A program made the position numbers and the translations under genes. A model generated the notes under the pieces. It was not told the origin of the DNA and did no database searches. It worked only from the letters and a program-made list of their open reading frames with translations. Shown piece by piece: positions 6,560 through 8,348 of a stretch of 8,348 bases of DNA; the first letter of the stretch is position 1; each line of letters opens with the position of its first letter. The stretch comes from Candidatus Segetimicrobium genomatis (GTDB lineage Bacteria; Sysuimicrobiota; Sysuimicrobiia; Sysuimicrobiales; Segetimicrobiaceae). The DNA lies in contig VBAN01000283.1 in the NCBI GenBank assembly GCA_005882445.1, positions 1 through 8,348 on the forward strand. The letters are read 5' to 3'.

Positions 6560-7862
6560 CGACCACCCGGATGACGTTGCGCACCGTCCGGACCACGTCG
6601 AGCCCCTCCAACCGGCTCAAGACGCGCCGCATCTGCTGCTCGTCGGTGGTGTGGGTGACCATCACGATGTCCGCGGTCTCGCCGCGGCTCTTCTGCACGA
6701 CGGAGGCGATGCTTACGTGCTCCTCCCCGAAGATCGTGGCGATCCGGGCGAACACCCCCGGGCGGTCGGCGACCTGCATGAGGAGGTAGAAGGGCGAGGC
6801 GGTCTCTTCCATGGGGCGGAGCGGGCGCGTGGACATCGCGACGAAGCCGACCCGGCCGTGCGCGCCGGCGCGCCGGTTCCACGCGATGTCGATCAGGTCG
6901 GCCACGACCGCGCTCGCCGTCGGGGCCCCGCCCGCGCCGCGTCCCACGAACATGACCTCGCCGACCGCGTCGCCGCGGACGAAAACGGCGTTGAGCTCGT
7001 TGCCGATCGCCGCGAGCGGATGCGCGCGGGCGAGGAACGCCGGGTGCACGCGCGCCTCGACCCGGCCGTCCGACTCGCGGGTGATCGCCAGGAGCTTCAC
7101 CACGTAGCCGAGCTCCTCGGCGAACTGGATGTCCTGGGCGGAGATCCGCCGGATACCCTCGCGGTAGACATCCCCGGCCCGCACGGGCGTCCCGAAGGTG
7201 ATCGTCGCCAGGATGGCGAGCTTGGCGGCGGCGTCGTGCCCCTCGACGTCGGCCGCCGGGTCGGCCTCGGCGAAGCCCTGCCGCTGCGCCTCCGCGAGCG
7301 CGCGGGCGTACTCCCACCGCTCCTCGGCCATCTTCGTGAGGATGTAGTTCGTCGTGCCGTTGAGGATGCCGACGACCTCCTGGATCCGGTTCGCGGCCAG
7401 CGATTCCCGCAGCGGCTGGATCACCGGCAGCCCCCCGCCGACGCTGGCTTCGAGCCGCAGGTCCACCCCGGCCCGTTTGGCCTCGGTGAACAGTTCCGGG
7501 CCGTGCTGCGCCAGGAGCTGCTTGTTGGCGGTGACCACGCTCTTGCCGCGCCGGATCGCGTCCAGGAGCAGGGTGCGGGCCGGCTCGATCCCGCCCATCA
7601 CCTCCACGACCACGTCCACCCGGTCGTCGGCGACCACCGCCGCCGCATCCGGGGTGAGCATCCCGGCCTCGAGGCGCACCTCCCGGGGCTTCGCGGGATG
7701 CGCGGCGGCGACGCGCGCGAGGCGCAGGCCGATCCCGGTCCGCCGGCGGATGTCTTCCCCGTTGGTCTGCAGCAGGCGGACCACGGCGCTGCCGACGGTG
7801 CCGCACCCGAGCAGCCCGACCCCGAGGTCGGCGGCGGCTGCGGGGGGCCGGGTCTCGGTCAC
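6546..7862 (-). CDS. hom: Homoserine dehydrogenase with C-terminal ACT domain
   Basis: NAD(P)-dependent reduction of aspartate semialdehyde to homoserine, the branch point to threonine and methionine. The 438-residue protein shows the nucleotide-binding GLLGCGTVGSAV (16-27), TANKQLLA (111-118) and LNGTTNYIL (167-175). The catalytic region EADPAADVEGHDAAAKLAIL (199-218) includes D210 and K214. An ACT domain at about 358-436 (LLMQVADRPGVFARIATIFG) suggests feedback control, usually by threonine. The GTG at 7862 overlaps the stop of the upstream aldolase gene as GTGA, and the family N-terminus starts a few residues later. An ATG at 8141 in the same frame lies inside the aldolase gene and adds non-homologous sequence, so it is rejected. 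The upstream Shine-Dalgarno is weak and coupling is likely. Confidence 0.97.
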   Translation of the reverse strand: MTETRPPAAAADLGVGLLGCGTVGSAVVRLLQTNGEDIRRRTGIGLRLARVAAAHPAKPREVRLEAGMLTPDAAAVVADDRVDVVVEVMGGIEPARTLLLDAIRRGKSVVTANKQLLAQHGPELFTEAKRAGVDLRLEASVGGGLPVIQPLRESLAANRIQEVVGILNGTTNYILTKMAEERWEYARALAEAQRQGFAEADPAADVEGHDAAAKLAILATITFGTPVRAGDVYREGIRRISAQDIQFAEELGYVVKLLAITRESDGRVEARVHPAFLARAHPLAAIGNELNAVFVRGDAVGEVMFVGRGAGGAPTASAVVADLIDIAWNRRAGAHGRVGFVAMSTRPLRPMEETASPFYLLMQVADRPGVFARIATIFGEEHVSIASVVQKSRGETADIVMVTHTTDEQQMRRVLSRLEGLDVVRTVRNVIRVVDGKA

Positions 7863-8348
7863 CGCGCGATCCCGACGGCGGCGAGCTGGGCCCGCATCCA
7901 CCGGCGTTCGTCCTCCGTGAAGGGGAGGGCCGGCGGCCGGGTCGTCACGTGACGGATCAGTCCGGCCGCGGCCATGGCTTCCTTGACGACCACAAACGGG
8001 GCCGCGTCGACCGTAAAGAGCCGGGCGAAGGGGGCCAGGGTGCGGTGCCGCTCGGCCGCCGCCTCCAGCCGGCCCGCGCGCGCGTCGGCGTACAGGCGCA
8101 CGAACGGCTCCGGGGCGAAGTTCGCGGTCCCCGGGACGCACCCGTCGCCCCCCGAGAGCAGGGTGTTGAGGAGATGGTAGTCCATACCGGCCAGCACCGA
8201 GAACTCCGGACGCTGGGGTTTGACCAGCGCGATCGTTTCCTGGATGTGGGCCGCGCTGTCGACGGTGTCCTTGAGGCCCGCGATGTTCTGGTGCGCGGCG
8301 GCCAGCGCGGCGACGGTCCGCGGCGAGATGCTGCGCCCGGTGAGGGCG
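7859..8348 (-). CDS. DapA-family aldolase/synthase (dihydrodipicolinate synthase or keto-deoxy-sugar aldolase type), C-terminal part
   Basis: The last 162 residues of a DHDPS/N-acetylneuraminate lyase-family TIM barrel; the N-terminus lies beyond the window. The Schiff-base lysine is in NIAGLKDT (codon at 8272-8270). It is followed by LAGMDYHLLNTLLSGGDGCV and GTANFAPE, the loop and helix after the active-site strand. Position at the head of hom-thrC-thrB-lysC suggests the lysine-branch enzyme 4-hydroxy-tetrahydrodipicolinate synthase. However, the HLLNTLLSGGDG and TANFAPE wording resembles the YagE-like 2-keto-3-deoxygluconate aldolase or 4-hydroxy-2-oxoglutarate aldolase branches at least as much. 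The Tyr and Thr-Thr residues that would help decide are in the missing part. A GTG at 8197 is internal and not a start. It overlaps hom by 4 bases. Confidence 0.85.
   Translation of the reverse strand, partial: ALTGRSISPRTVAALAAAHQNIAGLKDTVDSAAHIQETIALVKPQRPEFSVLAGMDYHLLNTLLSGGDGCVPGTANFAPEPFVRLYADARAGRLEAAAERHRTLAPFARLFTVDAAPFVVVKEAMAAAGLIRHVTTRPPALPFTEDERRWMRAQLAAVGIAR

Noticed and set aside
6546..8141. A 531-codon version of homoserine dehydrogenase starting at 8141
   Set aside because: The extra 93 residues are an out-of-frame reading of the DapA-family gene. The GTG at 7862, overlapping the previous stop, begins the true protein.

Overview
This is a GC-rich bacterial window in which every supported gene lies on the minus strand, so transcription runs from high to low coordinates. 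It holds aspartate-family amino-acid biosynthesis and methionyl-tRNA charging. The very high GC, a Firmicutes-style T-box leader, and a Bacillus-like hom-thrC-thrB order suggest a high-GC member of Bacillota or a related, perhaps uncultured, lineage. The sequence alone cannot fix the phylum.

Right part (8348 down to 3355): a tightly packed operon. It begins with the C-terminal part of a DapA-family aldolase (cut by the window edge), followed by hom, thrC, thrB and lysC. Consecutive genes overlap by 4, 14, 4 and 4 bases, which suggests translational coupling. Aspartokinase makes aspartyl phosphate, homoserine dehydrogenase makes homoserine, and ThrB and ThrC convert homoserine to threonine. 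No asd gene is visible. Inside lysC, a strong Shine-Dalgarno sequence just before tandem GTG codons predicts a separately translated regulatory beta subunit, as in the alpha2beta2 aspartokinases.

Middle (3300 down to 2449): an unrecognised exported protein, possibly the last gene of the same transcript.

Left part (2408 down to 98): a sigma-70-type promoter and a T-box leader of about 300 nt. The leader shows an AUG (Met) specifier, the conserved Stem I apical motifs, the T-box core and a competing terminator. It precedes metG. The MetRS is split: the catalytic, zinc and anticodon-binding parts form one protein of 533 residues. The C-terminal tRNA-binding OB-fold is a separate protein of 108 residues, overlapping by 4 bases and with its own strong ribosome binding site. 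Uncharged tRNA-Met should therefore raise synthesis of both parts. At the far left edge another reading frame, possibly for an exported protein, may begin.

No mobile element, CRISPR array, tRNA or rRNA was seen. The most notable items are the Met-specific T-box on a split MetRS operon and the predicted internal start in lysC.
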